The translations under genes were made by a program, and so were the position numbers. The notes beneath the pieces are model-generated. The model saw nothing but the letters and a program-made list of their open reading frames with translations. It was not told where the DNA came from and did not search any database. This document shows positions 7,599-15,367 of a stretch of 23,817 nt of DNA, one piece after another. This stretch comes from CAYLGY01 sp964383325 (GTDB taxonomy: Bacteria > Pseudomonadota > Alphaproteobacteria > Rhizobiales > Rhizobiaceae): positions 1 through 23,817 of the forward strand of contig CAYLGY010000040.1 in assembly GCA_964383325.1 (NCBI GenBank), read 5' to 3'. The stretch's first letter is position 1. Each line of letters starts with the position of its first letter.

Positions 7599-8456
7599 AT
7601 GAGCAAGAGAACCAACAGGATCGCCTTTCAGGGAGAACCCGGAGCGAATTCGGATACGGCGTGCCGGAACGCCTATCCCGACATGGAACCCTTGCCCTGC
7701 CCGACCTTCGAGGATGCCTTTCTCACGCTGGAGAACGGACAGGCGGACCTCGCCATGATTCCGATCGAGAACACACTGGCCGGCCGCGTCGCCGACATTC
7801 ACCACCTGCTGCCGCAATCGAAGCTGCACATTGTGGGCGAATATTTCCTGCCGATCCGCTTCCATCTCATGGCGTTGCCGGGAACGCCCCTGTCGGAAAT
7901 CCGTACCGTCCACAGCCATATCCATGCACTCGGCCAATGCCGCCGGATCATTCGCGACAATGGCTGGAAGCCGGTCGTCGCGAGCGATACTGCAGGCGCG
8001 GCGCGGCTGGTGGCGGAGGCGGGGGAACCCTCCATGGCTGCGCTGGCGCCAAGGCTGGCCGCCGAGCTTTACGGGCTCGATATTCTCGCGGAGAATGTCG
8101 AGGATGCCGAAAACAATGTGACGCGGTTCGTCGTCCTGTCGCGCGAGCCTTCCTGGGCGCCGCCAGGCGATGTGATGACGAGCTTCATCTTTCGCGTCCG
8201 CAACATTCCGGCGGCGCTCTACAAGGCACTGGGCGGATTTGCGACCAACGGCGTCAACATGACCAAGCTGGAGAGCTACCAGACCGGCGGCAAGTTCTTC
8301 GCCACGCTGTTCTATGCGGATGTTGCGGGCCACCCTGAAGACCACAACCTTGCCCTTGCCTTCGAGGAGCTGGGCTTCTTCTCCCGGGACATGCGTATTC
8401 TCGGTGTCTATCCCGCCCATCCTTTCCGGGCAATGCAGGCCGAAGACAGGGAATGA
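7599..8456 (+). CDS. pheA: Prephenate dehydratase (monofunctional, with ACT domain)
   Basis: Converts prephenate to phenylpyruvate in phenylalanine synthesis; cytoplasmic. It is 285 aa, with no chorismate mutase domain, as usual in alphaproteobacteria. The catalytic domain covers about residues 7-183: AFQGEPGANSD at the start, IPIENTLAGRV (54-64) and the catalytic T-R-F at 175-177 in NNVTRFVVL. A regulatory ACT domain covers about 193-272, with ALYKALGGFATNGVNMTKLES marking the phenylalanine-binding region, so feedback inhibition by phenylalanine is expected from the family. The start ATG 7599 lies 6 bases after kdsB, with AAGG in the end of kdsB as ribosome binding site. Confidence 0.95.
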   Translation: MSKRTNRIAFQGEPGANSDTACRNAYPDMEPLPCPTFEDAFLTLENGQADLAMIPIENTLAGRVADIHHLLPQSKLHIVGEYFLPIRFHLMALPGTPLSEIRTVHSHIHALGQCRRIIRDNGWKPVVASDTAGAARLVAEAGEPSMAALAPRLAAELYGLDILAENVEDAENNVTRFVVLSREPSWAPPGDVMTSFIFRVRNIPAALYKALGGFATNGVNMTKLESYQTGGKFFATLFYADVAGHPEDHNLALAFEELGFFSRDMRILGVYPAHPFRAMQAEDRE

Positions 8457-8459
8457 TCC

Positions 8460-8480
8460 GAAGCTGGCCAGTGCAGCTTC
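8460..8480. terminator. Possible bidirectional terminator between pheA and nudC
   Basis: A 7-bp stem GAAGCTG/CAGCTTC (8460-8466 with 8474-8480) with a 7-base loop fills the 27-base gap between two convergent genes. There is no U-tract on either strand, so factor-independent termination would be weak. Confidence 0.35.
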
Positions 8481-8483
8481 CGC

Positions 8484-9455
8484 TCAAATGGCGCCATCCG
8501 CCCAGTCACGGATCAAGAGGCTTGCGATTGCGCCGGCGGGTGGGAAGGCAATTTGCGGCTCGGTCCCGGCGAGGATTGCCCGGATCTCGGTGCGGCTGAA
8601 CCAGCGGCAATCTTCCAGTTCCGAATGATCGACGGTGAGCTCGCGTGTCAGCGCTTCGGCATAGCAGCCGATCATCAGCGTGTGCGGAAACGGCCAGGGT
8701 TGGCTGGCGTGATAGGCGACGCGGCCGACATGGATGCCGGATTCCTCCCGGGTTTCACGTCTGACGGCCGCCTCGATGGTCTCGCCGGGTTCGAGAAAGC
8801 CGGCGAGGCAGGAATACATGCCCGGCTTGAACCTGTAACTGCGCCCGAGCAGGCAGTGCTCTCCATCCAGCACCATCATGATCACGACCGGATCGGTGCG
8901 AGGGAAATGATCGGCACTGCAAACCGTGCAGCTTCGCCGATAGCCGCCATCGAGCATGCGGCTGGCGCCGCCGCACCTGCCGCAGAAGCGGTGGGTCTGG
9001 TTCCAGTGCAGCAGCGACATGCCCTGCGCCAACGCGCCGAGCCGGGCGGGCGCCAGGAGTCCACCGGCATAGATGGAGCGCGGGTCGACTGCCTCGACCC
9101 GCGCCGGCAGGGCTTGCGGGAGGAGATCGAGGGGCGCGATCAGCACCGGCGCCCCGTCCTCATTGCCGAGGAGGATCGCCTCCTCCAGCAAGGCCTTCAG
9201 GTCTCGTGCTTCCCCGACCGGGAAATCGATGCTTCTACCGGCAGGCGAGGGCCGCATGCACACCGATCCCGCAGCAACCAGCATGATGCGCGCGTCGGGC
9301 CGGGCAAGGGCGCGCCGGACATCCTCCTCGCCGCGATGTTCCGAATTCCGTTCCATGACATTGCCGGAAAAGGCGGCGCGAAGGCTCGGCTCGCGTTCCA
9401 CCTGGTTCAGGAAGCGAGGCAGGGCCGGCCTGTCGAAAGGAATGTCAGAATGCAT
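8484..9455 (-). CDS. nudC: NAD+/NADH diphosphatase (NudC), also RNA NAD-cap hydrolase family
   Basis: Nudix hydrolase, 323 aa, that cleaves NADH to NMNH and AMP. The family is also known to remove NAD caps from RNA. A zinc ribbon is formed by Cys158, 161, 176 and 179 (CGRC...CTVC). The Nudix box runs from Gly219 to Ile241 (G-x5-E-x7-RETREESGI), with metal-binding glutamates in the REExxEE region. The NudC-specific SQPWPFP motif is at 251-257, followed by HTLM. The start ATG 9455 lies inside the end of the HIT gene (11-base overlap), so the two minus-strand genes form a small operon. Confidence 0.94.
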   Translation of the reverse strand: MHSDIPFDRPALPRFLNQVEREPSLRAAFSGNVMERNSEHRGEEDVRRALARPDARIMLVAAGSVCMRPSPAGRSIDFPVGEARDLKALLEEAILLGNEDGAPVLIAPLDLLPQALPARVEAVDPRSIYAGGLLAPARLGALAQGMSLLHWNQTHRFCGRCGGASRMLDGGYRRSCTVCSADHFPRTDPVVIMMVLDGEHCLLGRSYRFKPGMYSCLAGFLEPGETIEAAVRRETREESGIHVGRVAYHASQPWPFPHTLMIGCYAEALTRELTVDHSELEDCRWFSRTEIRAILAGTEPQIAFPPAGAIASLLIRDWADGAI

Positions 9456-9864
9456 TGCGAAGCATGTTCACGAAGGCAACCAGCCGGTCGGGCTCATAGC
9501 GCAAGGGCTGGCCGAATCCCCAAACGGGTCCGGGCCAGTTGGGATCGTTCTCCTTGCGGGCGATGACATGGACATGAAGCTGGGGCACCACGTTCCCGAG
9601 CGAACCGGTATTGATCTTCGTGCAGCCGGAACAGGATTTGAGCGTCGCCGCGACCAGGTTGGTCTCGAAGGTCAGCATTGCCTGGTCCAGCGGCTGCAGG
9701 TCGTGCATCTCGACGATTCGCGGCCGTTGCGGCACGAGTATCAGCCATGGCCAGCGGCGGTCATCCATCAGCCGCATCTCGCACAAGCCCAGGCGCAGCA
9801 CATGGACGCTGCTGCGGCGCAAGCGCTCGTCGAGGATAAAATCGCGATGAGTGGTGCCTGACAT
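9445..9864 (-). CDS. HIT-domain protein with Q-x-H-x-H-x-x triad
   Basis: Histidine-triad superfamily nucleotide hydrolase or transferase, 139 aa from ATG 9864; substrate unknown. The conserved core is TKINTGSLGNVVPQLHVHVIARK near residues 83-105, then PNWPGPVWG. The usual HxHxHxx triad reads Q-L-H-V-H-V here: the first histidine is glutamine, while the middle (nucleophile) and last histidines are present. This Gln variant is, to my knowledge, common in this proteobacterial subgroup. The start is set by GGAGAG just before ATG 9864; an in-frame extension to 9966 would add 34 Arg/Ser-rich residues unlike the family. It is cotranscribed with nudC through an 11-base overlap. Confidence 0.88.
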   Translation of the reverse strand: MSGTTHRDFILDERLRRSSVHVLRLGLCEMRLMDDRRWPWLILVPQRPRIVEMHDLQPLDQAMLTFETNLVAATLKSCSGCTKINTGSLGNVVPQLHVHVIARKENDPNWPGPVWGFGQPLRYEPDRLVAFVNMLRNAF

Positions 9865-9886
9865 GACTCTCCAACTTTTGTCGATA

Positions 9887-9915
9887 AAGCTACGGCTCCT
9901 TTGACTTCTCTGCAA
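9887..9915 (-). promoter_or_regulatory. Probable promoter of the HIT-nudC operon
   Basis: Minus-strand TTGCAG (9910-9915) and TAGCTT (9887-9892) with a 17-base spacer. The start site near 9880 gives a leader of about 16 bases that contains the GGAGAG ribosome binding site. Confidence 0.35.
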
Positions 9916-9960
9916 GCGTCTAGAGTAAGCGGCGTGTCGCTTTAAAGAGTCGGGAGCACC

Positions 9961-9989
9961 TTGCAATTTGCAGGCATTTCTCCGATATG
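9961..9989 (+). promoter_or_regulatory. Promoter of the SRP RNA gene
   Basis: TTGCAA (9961-9966), a 17-base spacer and GATATG (9984-9989). The predicted start, about 6 bases later, falls on the 5' end of the SRP RNA stem at about 9995, which supports the assignment. Confidence 0.5.
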
Positions 9990-9994
9990 AGGCA

Positions 9995-10092
9995 CGGGAG
10001 GCCGGTGGTGGACGGACCGCTCGCCAACCGGGTCAGGTCCGGAAGGAAGCAGCCCTAACGAGTTCGTGTCCGGGTCACGGGCCGGTCTCCCG
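9995..10092 (+). ncRNA. ffs: Signal recognition particle 4.5S RNA (bacterial small SRP RNA)
   Basis: RNA core of the signal recognition particle, which binds Ffh and targets membrane proteins. The diagnostic apical region GGTCAGGTCCGGAAGGAAGC (10031-10050) carries the asymmetric loop and the GGAA tetraloop that bind Ffh M-domain and FtsY. The flanks fold into one long hairpin closed by CGGGAG (9995-10000) with CTCCCG (10087-10092). The length of about 98 nt fits the small bacterial class. The closing stem is followed by CTTTTCGC, which can act as its terminator. It sits just upstream of dnaX, a common alphaproteobacterial arrangement. Ends are accurate to a few bases. Confidence 0.95.
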
Positions 10093-10196
10093 CTTTTCGC
10101 GAATGATGCTTTCGCGTCCGGCTGCCAAGCCGTTTCCGATTCAGCAGCAAGGGCACCGGGGCGGCCGTGACTTGCGACAGGCCGAAGGACCGGATC

Positions 10197-11972
10197 ATGG
10201 AGGAAGCTGACGCCACGAAGCCGGAAGGGGCACCAACCCCGTATCGTGTGCTTGCACGCAAGCATCGGCCGCGCGATTTTTCCGATCTGATCGGCCAGAC
10301 GCCGATGGTCCGCACCCTGACCAATGCGTTTCATACCGGCCGCATCGCGCAGGCCTGGATGCTGACCGGCGTACGCGGAGTCGGCAAGACGACAACGGCG
10401 AGAATCCTCGCGCGCGCACTCAATTATCAGACCGGGACCGTCAATGCGCCTTCCGTAGATCTGGCCGAGCCGGGCCTGCATTGCCAGGCAATCATGGAAG
10501 GACGCCATGTCGATGTGATCGAGATGGACGCCGCCTCGCATACCGGCATCGACGCGATCCGCGACATCATCGAGCGGGTCCGCTATGCGCCGGTTTCGGC
10601 GCGCTACAAGGTGTACATCATCGACGAAGTCCACATGCTGACAACACAGGCCTTCAATGGCCTTTTGAAGACGCTGGAAGAGCCGCCGCCGCATGTGAAG
10701 TTCATTTTTGCCACCACCGAGATCCGCAAGGTTCCGGTGACCGTCCTGTCCCGGTGCCAGCGCTTCGACCTGCGCAGGGTCGCAGCCGATGAGTTGTCGC
10801 GCCATTTGCAGACGATCTGCAACCGCGAGGGCGTTGCCGCGGAAGAGGAGGCGTTGGCAATGATTGCGCGCGCCGCCGAAGGTTCGGTGCGCGATGCGCT
10901 CTCGATTCTCGACCAGGCGATCGCTCATTCCTCCGACCGGGTAGAGGCTGATTCGGTGCGCGAAATGCTCGGGCTCGCCGATCGCGCCCGGGTGATTGAC
11001 CTGTTCGAGATGCTCATGGCGGGCGACGTCGCTGCAGCGCTGCGCGAGTTTCGCGCACAATATGACGCCGGCGCCGATCCGGCCGTGGTGCTGGGCGACC
11101 TTGCCGGCTTCACCCATCTGGTCACCCGGATGCGCTATGTTCCCGAGGCCGCTCAGGATGCTTCCCTGACGGAAGACGAACGTCGCCGCGGCGGGGAATT
11201 GTCCGAAAGATTGACGGTTCGTGTGCTGTCGCGCTGCTGGCAGATGCTGCTCACCGGCATGGAGGAGGTCCAACGGGCCAGCCAGCCGCTTGGCGCCGCC
11301 GAGATGGTTCTGATCCGCATTGCCCATGCCGCCAATCTGCCGACACTGGACGAGGCGCTGGCCCGGATCGGCGAGGGGCAGGGCGGAACCGCGCCTCAAT
11401 CCTCCGCGCCGGCTGCACCGCCCATCCGGTCCGGATCACAGGGAGGCGGAGGGCAGGCCAGCGCGACAGCGCGGAGACTTGCAAGGCAGGCTGCGCCCGA
11501 ACCGGCAGCCGCACGCGTGCAGCCGGATGTCCCGACACAGCCGACCCTTGCCTCGCTGGAGGATCTTGCCGCGCTCGCAGATGCAAATCGCGACCTCGCG
11601 TTCAAGATCATGCTGAAGAACCATGTCCGTCTGGTCAGCATGGAACCGGGCCGGATGGAAATTTCCCTGGCCGAAGACGCACCGCGCGACTTGCCCGGCG
11701 AATTGTCGCGCAAGCTGGCGCAATGGACCGGCATCAACTGGTTCGTTTCCTTGAGCCGGCAGGAGGGCGGACCGACCCTGGCCGAGCAGGAGGCGCGGCA
11801 ACGGGCCGCCGTGGTTCAGGATGCCGAAGCGCATCCGGCTGTGGCGGCTGTTCTGGCTGCGTTTCCGGGCGCGAAGATCGTGGATGTGCGTCTGCCGGCA
11901 GAGCTCTACGAAGACGATGCCGTCGCCGAACGCCTGGAAGAGCGCGAAATTGATTCGGAAAACGAGGAGTGA
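10197..11972 (+). CDS. dnaX: DNA polymerase III subunit gamma/tau
   Basis: Clamp-loader ATPase of the replicative polymerase, 591 aa. AAA+ motifs are clear: Walker A GVRGVGKTT (58-66), Walker B/DExH IIDEVHM (141-147) and the SRC sensor at 185-187, followed by the collar domain to about 370. A proline/alanine/glutamine-rich linker (about 400-460) leads to the C-terminal domain. The zinc module between Walker A and the MDAASHTG motif keeps only Cys96 of the usual four cysteines. The start ATG 10197 has AAGGA at a good distance; a GTG at 10167 would add 10 residues. I saw no A-rich slippery sequence for gamma/tau frameshifting. It is followed by ybaB after 3 bases. Confidence 0.95.
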   Translation: MEEADATKPEGAPTPYRVLARKHRPRDFSDLIGQTPMVRTLTNAFHTGRIAQAWMLTGVRGVGKTTTARILARALNYQTGTVNAPSVDLAEPGLHCQAIMEGRHVDVIEMDAASHTGIDAIRDIIERVRYAPVSARYKVYIIDEVHMLTTQAFNGLLKTLEEPPPHVKFIFATTEIRKVPVTVLSRCQRFDLRRVAADELSRHLQTICNREGVAAEEEALAMIARAAEGSVRDALSILDQAIAHSSDRVEADSVREMLGLADRARVIDLFEMLMAGDVAAALREFRAQYDAGADPAVVLGDLAGFTHLVTRMRYVPEAAQDASLTEDERRRGGELSERLTVRVLSRCWQMLLTGMEEVQRASQPLGAAEMVLIRIAHAANLPTLDEALARIGEGQGGTAPQSSAPAAPPIRSGSQGGGGQASATARRLARQAAPEPAAARVQPDVPTQPTLASLEDLAALADANRDLAFKIMLKNHVRLVSMEPGRMEISLAEDAPRDLPGELSRKLAQWTGINWFVSLSRQEGGPTLAEQEARQRAAVVQDAEAHPAVAAVLAAFPGAKIVDVRLPAELYEDDAVAERLEEREIDSENEE

Positions 11973-11975
11973 AGT

Positions 11976-12299
11976 ATGCGCGACCTGATGGGTCTCATGG
12001 GCAAGGCCCGGGAAATGCAGCAGAAGATCGAGGAAATGCAGCAGGAGATCGCCGGACTGGAAATTTCTGGCACGTCAGGCGGCGGCCTGGTGACGGTCGT
12101 GCTGTCCGGAAAGGGCGAGATGAAATCGCTCAAGATCGATCCGAGCCTGTTCAAGGAAGAAGATGTCGAGATCCTCGAGGATCTGGTGCTGGCCGCGCAC
12201 AATGAGGCCAAGACCCGGGTCGAGGAGACGGTGAAGGAGAAATCCGGCGCGATCACCGCCGGCCTGCCCTTGCCGCCGGGCTTCAAACTACCGTTCTGA
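11976..12299 (+). CDS. ybaB: YbaB/EbfC family nucleoid-associated protein
   Basis: Small DNA-binding protein, 107 aa, that forms tweezer-like dimers and is linked to nucleoid organisation or recombination; its exact role is unsettled. It has an N-terminal amphipathic helix (MGKAREMQQKIEEMQQEIAG), a central GxGLVTVVLSGKGEMKSLKID strand pair, and the conserved C-terminal GLPLPPGFKLPF. The start ATG 11976 has GAGGAG ribosome binding sequence inside the end of dnaX. The order dnaX-ybaB-recR is widely conserved and suggests a common transcript. Confidence 0.94.
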   Translation: MRDLMGLMGKAREMQQKIEEMQQEIAGLEISGTSGGGLVTVVLSGKGEMKSLKIDPSLFKEEDVEILEDLVLAAHNEAKTRVEETVKEKSGAITAGLPLPPGFKLPF

Positions 12300-12310
12300 C
12301 GGACATAGCG

Positions 12311-12916
12311 ATGTCGAAACGTATTGCCGGTCCCGAGATCGAGCGGTTGATCCAGTTGCTGGCGCGCGTTCCGGGCCTGGGACCACGTTCTGCTCGCCGC
12401 GCCGTGCTGCACCTCATCAAGCGGCGCGAGCAATTGCTGGTGCCGCTCGCCGCGTCCCTGGCCGAGACGGCGGAGAAGGTGCGTCTTTGCTCGGTCTGCG
12501 GCAATGCGGACACGTCCGATCCCTGCACGATCTGCAGCGACGACCGGCGCGATCCCGCCATCCTGATCGTCGTGGAAGAGGTTGGCGACCTCTGGGCGCT
12601 GGAGCGGGCAGGGGCGATGAATGCGCGCTATCATGTGCTGGGCGGCACGCTTTCGCCGCTGGACGGCATCGGTCCTGACGATCTTGCCATTGCCTCGCTG
12701 GTCGACAGGGTGGCGGCGGGCGGCGTGGGGGAAGTCATCCTGGCCGTCAATGCCACGGTCGAGGGCCAGACAACGGCGCATTACATCACCGACCAGCTTG
12801 CCGGATTCGAGGTGCAGATCACGCGACTTGCCCATGGCGTGCCGGTAGGCGGGGAGCTGGACTACCTCGATGAGGGGACATTGGCGGCGGCGCTGCGATC
12901 GCGGGCGGCCTTCTGA
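12311..12916 (+). CDS. recR: Recombination mediator protein RecR
   Basis: Part of the RecFOR/RecOR pathway that loads RecA at gaps, 201 aa, the usual length. A helix-hairpin-helix lies at about 10-32 (LARVPGLGPRSARR), then a four-cysteine zinc finger with Cys60, 63, 72 and 75. A TOPRIM domain at about 82-175 contains VVEEVGDLWALE and the GGTLSPLDGIGP loop, and a C-terminal segment includes THGVPxGGELDYLDEGTL-type residues (here AHGVPVGGELDYLDEGTL). It starts 11 bases after ybaB. The stop codon shares a base with the start of the transglycosylase gene (TGATG at 12914-12918). Confidence 0.96.
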   Translation: MSKRIAGPEIERLIQLLARVPGLGPRSARRAVLHLIKRREQLLVPLAASLAETAEKVRLCSVCGNADTSDPCTICSDDRRDPAILIVVEEVGDLWALERAGAMNARYHVLGGTLSPLDGIGPDDLAIASLVDRVAAGGVGEVILAVNATVEGQTTAHYITDQLAGFEVQITRLAHGVPVGGELDYLDEGTLAAALRSRAAF

Positions 12917-14169
12917 TGCAGGGCCTGACGCGCCTGCTCGGCGGGCTCTTCCTGTTCGCGGGCATTTGCATGGCTGCTGCTGCCGGCAATGCCGCAAGCC
13001 GCGGCGAGATCGAGCGGGGGTTTGCCGACTGGCTGCGGCACGAATTATGGCCGGAAGCACGCGCTGCGGGCGTGTCGGCGGACGGCTTCTACCGGGCGCT
13101 TGCCAATGTTCGCATCCTGTGGGACTTGCCGGACCTGGTCCTGCCGGGGGCGCAGGAGGCGTCCCGCCAGCCGCAGCACCAGGCCGAATTCGGTGCGCCC
13201 GGCAACTATTTCTCCGAGCGTAACCTGCAGTCGCTCGCAGCGACGGGCAGGGCACTGGCGCAGCGTCATGGCCAATTGCTTGCACGAATCGAACGGCAGT
13301 TCGGCGTTCCCGGCCATGTGCTCCTCGCCATCTGGGGAAGGGAATCCGGTTTCGGCCGCGCGGCCATACCGCATGACGCGCTTTCCGTCCTCGCAACCAA
13401 GGCTTATCTGTCGACGCGCCGCGACATGTTCCGCCGCGAACTGATCTCCGCCTTGCGCATGGTCGATGGCGGTCTCGCTCGTCCCGAGCACATGAAATCC
13501 TCCTGGGCCGGGGCGCTTGGCCAGCCGCAATTCCTACCCGGTTCCTATCTTGCGCATGCGGTGGATTTCGACGGAGATGGCCATGCCGACATCTGGAATT
13601 CAGTACCCGATACGCTGGCCTCGATCGCCAATTACCTGCGACATTTCGGCTGGGATGGCCGGCGTGACTGGGGCTTCGAGGTCACCGTTCCGCGAGAGTT
13701 GTCCTGCGCGCTTGAGGGCCCCGACCGGGGCCGGACGATCCGCGAATGGCAGCGTATGGGCATTGCGCGTGTTTCCGGCAGGCCCTTTCCGGCCCATGAG
13801 GTCGATGCCGAGGCCTATCTCCTGATGCCGGCCGGCCGTCACGGGCCGGCTTTTCTCGTCACGCCGAACTTCTATGTCCTGAAAAAATACAATGAGAGCG
13901 ACCTCTATGCGTTGTTCATTGGCCATGGGGGCGACCGCATTGCCTATGGCGTAGGGCCGTTTACGGCGAAATGGGGCCCAGTCGGGCGGATGTACCGGTC
14001 GGAGATTGCCGCGATGCAGCGGGCGCTGGAGGCAAGGGGCCATGATGTCGGCGGCGCGGACGGACTTCCGGGCTTTCGCACCCGTCGTTCGATCGGCGAC
14101 TGGCAGCAGAAGAATGGCGAGGCGCCGACCTGCTTTCCCGACGAGCGCCTGGTCCGGTCGATTCGTTGA
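12916..14169 (+). CDS. Lytic murein transglycosylase (MltB-like) with peptidoglycan-binding domain
   Basis: Periplasmic or membrane-associated enzyme, 417 aa, that cleaves the glycan strand to anhydromuropeptides. A hydrophobic signal sequence covers residues 1-27 (GICMAAAAGNAA). The catalytic domain (about 30-330) has the catalytic Glu143 in IWGRESGFGR, SSWAGALGQPQFLPGSY at about 193-209 and the acidic DFDGDGHADIWNS loop seen in MltB enzymes. The C-terminal domain (about 350-417) matches the PG_binding_1 type (RALEARGHDVGGADGLPG...RRSIGDWQ). The signal cysteine at residue 18 is not in a clear lipobox. It overlaps recR by one base, an unusual coupling of recombination and cell wall genes that probably reflects local transcription only. 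Confidence 0.92.
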   Translation: MQGLTRLLGGLFLFAGICMAAAAGNAASRGEIERGFADWLRHELWPEARAAGVSADGFYRALANVRILWDLPDLVLPGAQEASRQPQHQAEFGAPGNYFSERNLQSLAATGRALAQRHGQLLARIERQFGVPGHVLLAIWGRESGFGRAAIPHDALSVLATKAYLSTRRDMFRRELISALRMVDGGLARPEHMKSSWAGALGQPQFLPGSYLAHAVDFDGDGHADIWNSVPDTLASIANYLRHFGWDGRRDWGFEVTVPRELSCALEGPDRGRTIREWQRMGIARVSGRPFPAHEVDAEAYLLMPAGRHGPAFLVTPNFYVLKKYNESDLYALFIGHGGDRIAYGVGPFTAKWGPVGRMYRSEIAAMQRALEARGHDVGGADGLPGFRTRRSIGDWQQKNGEAPTCFPDERLVRSIR

Positions 14170-14181
14170 GCCTCAATGACT

Positions 14182-14209
14182 TTGCTTTGTCGCAGAAAGA
14201 CGGTATGTG
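14182..14209 (+). promoter_or_regulatory. Possible promoter of the NDUFA9-like gene
   Basis: TTGCTT (14182-14187) and TATGTG (14204-14209) with a 16-base spacer, 45 bases before the chosen start codon. Confidence 0.3.
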
Positions 14210-14254
14210 CCAGAACGGCTGTGCTTCCTGCATGAATCAATGATGGAACGGGAC

Positions 14255-15220
14255 ATGACGACGATCACCGAATTGCCCAGACTGGTGACGATCCTTGGCG
14301 GCTCCGGATTTGTCGGGCGCCATCTGGTTCGCGCTCTTGCAAGGCGCGGCTACCGCATTCGCGTTGCCTGCCGCAGACCGGACCTTGCCGGCTTCCTGCA
14401 ACCGATGGGGAATGTCGGCCAGATCCAGATCGTCCAGGCCAATCTGCGCTATCGCTGGTCCGTGGACCGGGCAGTGGAAGGCGCCGATGTGGTCGTCAAC
14501 CTGGTCGGAATCCTGCAGGAAAAGGGCGGCCAGAAATTCCATTCGGTGCATGATTTCGGGGCTCGCGCCGTGGCCGAGGCGGCGCGTGCTGCCGGCGCGC
14601 GGCTGGTCCACCAGTCCGCGCTTGGCGCAGATACCGGATCAACCTCTCTGTATGCGCGGTCCAAGGCTGCGGGCGAGGCTGCCGTGCTGGAAACCGTGCC
14701 GGAGACGGTGATCGTTCGCCCATCCATCATTTTCGGCCCGGAGGACGAATTCTTCAACAAGTTCGCCGCCATGGCGCGCTATTCGCCGGCGCTACCCCTG
14801 ATCGGTGGCGGGCAGGCCCGCTTCCAGCCGGTATATGTGCTCGATATAGCCGAGGCGCTGGCCCGCGCGGTTGACGGGGTGGCGCGGCCAGGCACCATCT
14901 ACGAGCTTGGCGGACCTGACGTGCTGACCTTCCGGGAATGTCTGGAGCGCATGCTGGCCGTCACGGAACGCCGGCGCATGCTGATCGGCATTCCCTTCTT
15001 CGCGGCAGGCATGCTGGCCCGGCTCATGCAATTGCTGCCGAAGGCGCCGCTGACGGTCGACCAGGTGCGCTTGCTGCGCACCGACAATATCGTATCCAAC
15101 GCGGCGATTCGCGATGGCCGCACTTTGCAGGATCTGGGCATTCAGCCCCGCGCCATGGATGCCATCCTGCCAGCCTATCTCTGGCAATATCGCCGGAGCG
15201 GTCAGTACTCGATGGCCTGA
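14255..15220 (+). CDS. Complex I NDUFA9-type NAD(P)-binding protein (atypical short-chain dehydrogenase)
   Basis: Rossmann-fold protein, 321 aa, of the family that includes the mitochondrial complex I accessory subunit NDUFA9 and its alphaproteobacterial counterparts. The dinucleotide motif GGSGFVG is at residues 15-21, with Arg40-Arg41 placed to favour NADPH. A Y-x-x-x-K pair is present at Tyr133 and Lys137 (LYARSKAAGE), and NLVGILQ (82-88) and RPSIIFGPED (155-164) are characteristic. Whether it catalyses a reaction or acts in complex I assembly or stability is not known from sequence. ATG 14255 is preferred because the Rossmann strand starts soon after it and GGAACGGG precedes it; ATG 14243 and 14207 are in frame. 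A 6-bp GC hairpin (15226-15243) follows the stop. Confidence 0.88.
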   Translation: MTTITELPRLVTILGGSGFVGRHLVRALARRGYRIRVACRRPDLAGFLQPMGNVGQIQIVQANLRYRWSVDRAVEGADVVVNLVGILQEKGGQKFHSVHDFGARAVAEAARAAGARLVHQSALGADTGSTSLYARSKAAGEAAVLETVPETVIVRPSIIFGPEDEFFNKFAAMARYSPALPLIGGGQARFQPVYVLDIAEALARAVDGVARPGTIYELGGPDVLTFRECLERMLAVTERRRMLIGIPFFAAGMLARLMQLLPKAPLTVDQVRLLRTDNIVSNAAIRDGRTLQDLGIQPRAMDAILPAYLWQYRRSGQYSMA

Positions 15221-15331
15221 GGAGGCGGCGGCGTATCCCGCCGTGCTCTCTGGCCGCGAAACTGCTCGCCGATTCGCGAAAAATTTTCGTCCTTGCGCTA
15301 TCCGGCACAGGAGCAGCTCATGCCGGCTGCT

Positions 15332-15367
15332 ATTTGCCCCATGCAAATCATAATGGGGAATTCAAAT
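15332..15367 (+). promoter_or_regulatory. Leader structure that can hide the ribosome binding site of the AT-rich gene
   Basis: ATTTGCCCCAT (15332-15342) can pair with ATGGGG (15353-15358) and, after a 4-base bulge, with CAAAT (15363-15367). This would cover both the GGGG ribosome binding site and the first bases of the start codon. A competing hairpin, ATTTGC/GCAAAT (15332-15337 with 15343-15348), uses the same left arm and would free them. The pairing is visible; regulation is inference. Confidence 0.4.

Noticed and set aside
6672..8420. 582-residue minus-strand open frame
   Set aside because: Antisense to kdsB and pheA, both unmistakable; the translation is His/Arg/Gly-rich without motifs.
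10197..11972. Programmed frameshift in dnaX producing a gamma form
   Set aside because: I found no A-run or similar slippery heptamer in the gene; alphaproteobacterial dnaX is not generally known to rely on it.
9942..13396. Minus-strand open frames 9942-11399 and 11906-13396
   Set aside because: Antisense to ffs/dnaX and to ybaB/recR/transglycosylase; composition artefacts.
15349..15354. CATAAT as a -10 box for the AT-rich gene
   Set aside because: Transcription would start near 15361, leaving the GGGG ribosome binding site out of the message; no matching -35 at proper distance.
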